Below, piece after piece: positions 63,621-64,000 of a stretch of 64,000 nucleotides of DNA. The notes under the pieces are model-generated. The model was not told the origin of the DNA, made no database searches, and worked only from the letters and a program-made list of their open reading frames with translations. Source of the stretch: Sphingomonas parapaucimobilis NBRC 15100 (GTDB lineage: Bacteria; Pseudomonadota; Alphaproteobacteria; Sphingomonadales; Sphingomonadaceae); assembly GCF_000787715.1 (NCBI RefSeq), contig NZ_BBPI01000068.1, positions 62,001 through 126,000 on the forward strand. The letters run 5' to 3'. Position numbers and translations under genes: made by a program. The stretch's first letter is position 1. Each line of letters opens with the position of its first letter.

Positions 63621-63773
63621 TCAGAATGGCTTCCACATGCGGCGCTTGATGCGCGCCCGCTCGGACTTGGCTTTTTCGGCTTTTTCGTATTCCTCGCGCG
63701 CGGCAGGGGAGAGGCCTTCCCAATATTGCCGGGCCGCAAGCAGGCGCTGATAGGCGTCATCGGCCGCGCTCAT
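63621..63773 (-). CDS. Small basic phage protein
   Basis: A 50-residue helical, charged protein (AARQYWEGLSPAAREEYEKA, then RARIKRRMWKPF) between the scaffold gene and the partial gene at the window end. Too short for a confident family; the ribosome site is weak. Confidence 0.5.
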   Translation of the reverse strand: MSAADDAYQRLLAARQYWEGLSPAAREEYEKAEKAKSERARIKRRMWKPF

Positions 63774-63775
63774 GG

Positions 63776-64000
63776 TCAATATGCTGCATAACGGCGCTGC
63801 TCCACGCTCAGACGGGAAAGGTCGGACACGGCCTCAGCCGCGTGCCGTGCGACCTCGCCATCCGCAATGACCGCTGCGAAATAGCCCTCAAGGTTGTCGA
63901 GGCACTTCAGCGACATACCAATGAGGTCTGTGGCGCGGTCCTGACGCCCCTGCTTGGCGGCCTTGACCAGATTGTCGGTCAGCCCTGCTCGAATGGCGTT
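63776..64000 (-). CDS. Phage hypothetical protein (5' end beyond window)
   Basis: The last 74 residues of a helical protein (AKQGRQDRATDLIGMSLKCL, ending SRLSVEQRRYAAY). The frame is open to the window edge. By position it could lie next to the portal gene, but nothing in the visible part identifies it. Confidence 0.6.
   Translation of the reverse strand, partial: NAIRAGLTDNLVKAAKQGRQDRATDLIGMSLKCLDNLEGYFAAVIADGEVARHAAEAVSDLSRLSVEQRRYAAY

Overview
The window looks like a chromosomal segment of a high-GC alphaproteobacterium, most likely a sphingomonad (Sphingomonas or a close relative). This rests on the dense trpF-trpB-trpA-accD-folC cluster, the cyo quinol oxidase operon followed by a RegB/RegA-type redox pair, and the short intergenic gaps. 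No 16S rRNA is present, so the genus is inferred. The left ~41 kb is host DNA and the right ~23 kb is the late half of an integrated podovirus-like prophage that runs off the window.

Host part. 1-4,927: a partial Gfo/Idh/MocA oxidoreductase, a GH15 glycosidase, two small proteins (DUF1488-like, DUF2147-like) and an MHS-type MFS transporter. 5,099-11,915: a compact operon cyoA-cyoB-cyoC-cyoD-SURF1 followed by a quinone-sensing histidine kinase and its Fis-type response regulator; most junctions overlap, and a perfect inverted repeat precedes cyoA. 11,934-18,211: a DUF885 metallopeptidase-like protein, a four-gene set of small membrane-anchored stress-type proteins, enolase, FtsB and an alpha/beta hydrolase. 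18,431-31,943: an S9A prolyl oligopeptidase, a UvrD-type helicase, a Pit phosphate transporter with a Pho-box-like repeat just upstream, a second MHS transporter, rsmD, rluB with a long repetitive tail, a lone receiver protein, and an AmpG-like permease. 32,038-41,131: on the minus strand, lapA-like, pyrF, trpF, trpB, trpA, accD and folC, plus an overlapping patatin-like lipase / endonuclease-phosphatase pair.

Prophage part. At 41,188-41,237 lies the 3' half of a tRNA-Thr(TGT) gene with no 5' half, the expected scar (att site) of integration into a tRNA 3' end. Plus-strand genes (41,409-45,336) follow: a Cys-rich unknown, a DUF4942/N6-adenine methyltransferase-like protein and a string of overlapping small genes, including an HNH-like one and a DnaJ-zinc-finger-like one. 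A complete tRNA-Gln(TTG) gene separates these from the minus-strand late operon. Read from right to left, that operon holds scaffold, major capsid protein, cement protein, head proteins, tail adaptor, a P22 gp10-like protein, a GNAT-like virion protein, DNA-ejection proteins, tail fibre and tail spike proteins, then a lysis cassette with a GH108 endolysin. Terminase, portal, integrase and repressor are not seen and should lie beyond 64,000.

Most notable: a probable programmed +1 ribosomal frameshift (CCC-TGA-C at 55,123-55,129) that would append an M15-type peptidoglycan peptidase domain to a virion protein; a plus-strand lipoprotein/membrane-protein pair inserted against the direction of the late operon (a likely moron, possibly superinfection exclusion); and the att scar with a phage tRNA. 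The capsid genes resemble Bordetella phage BPP-1, but no diversity-generating retroelement was found in the visible part.
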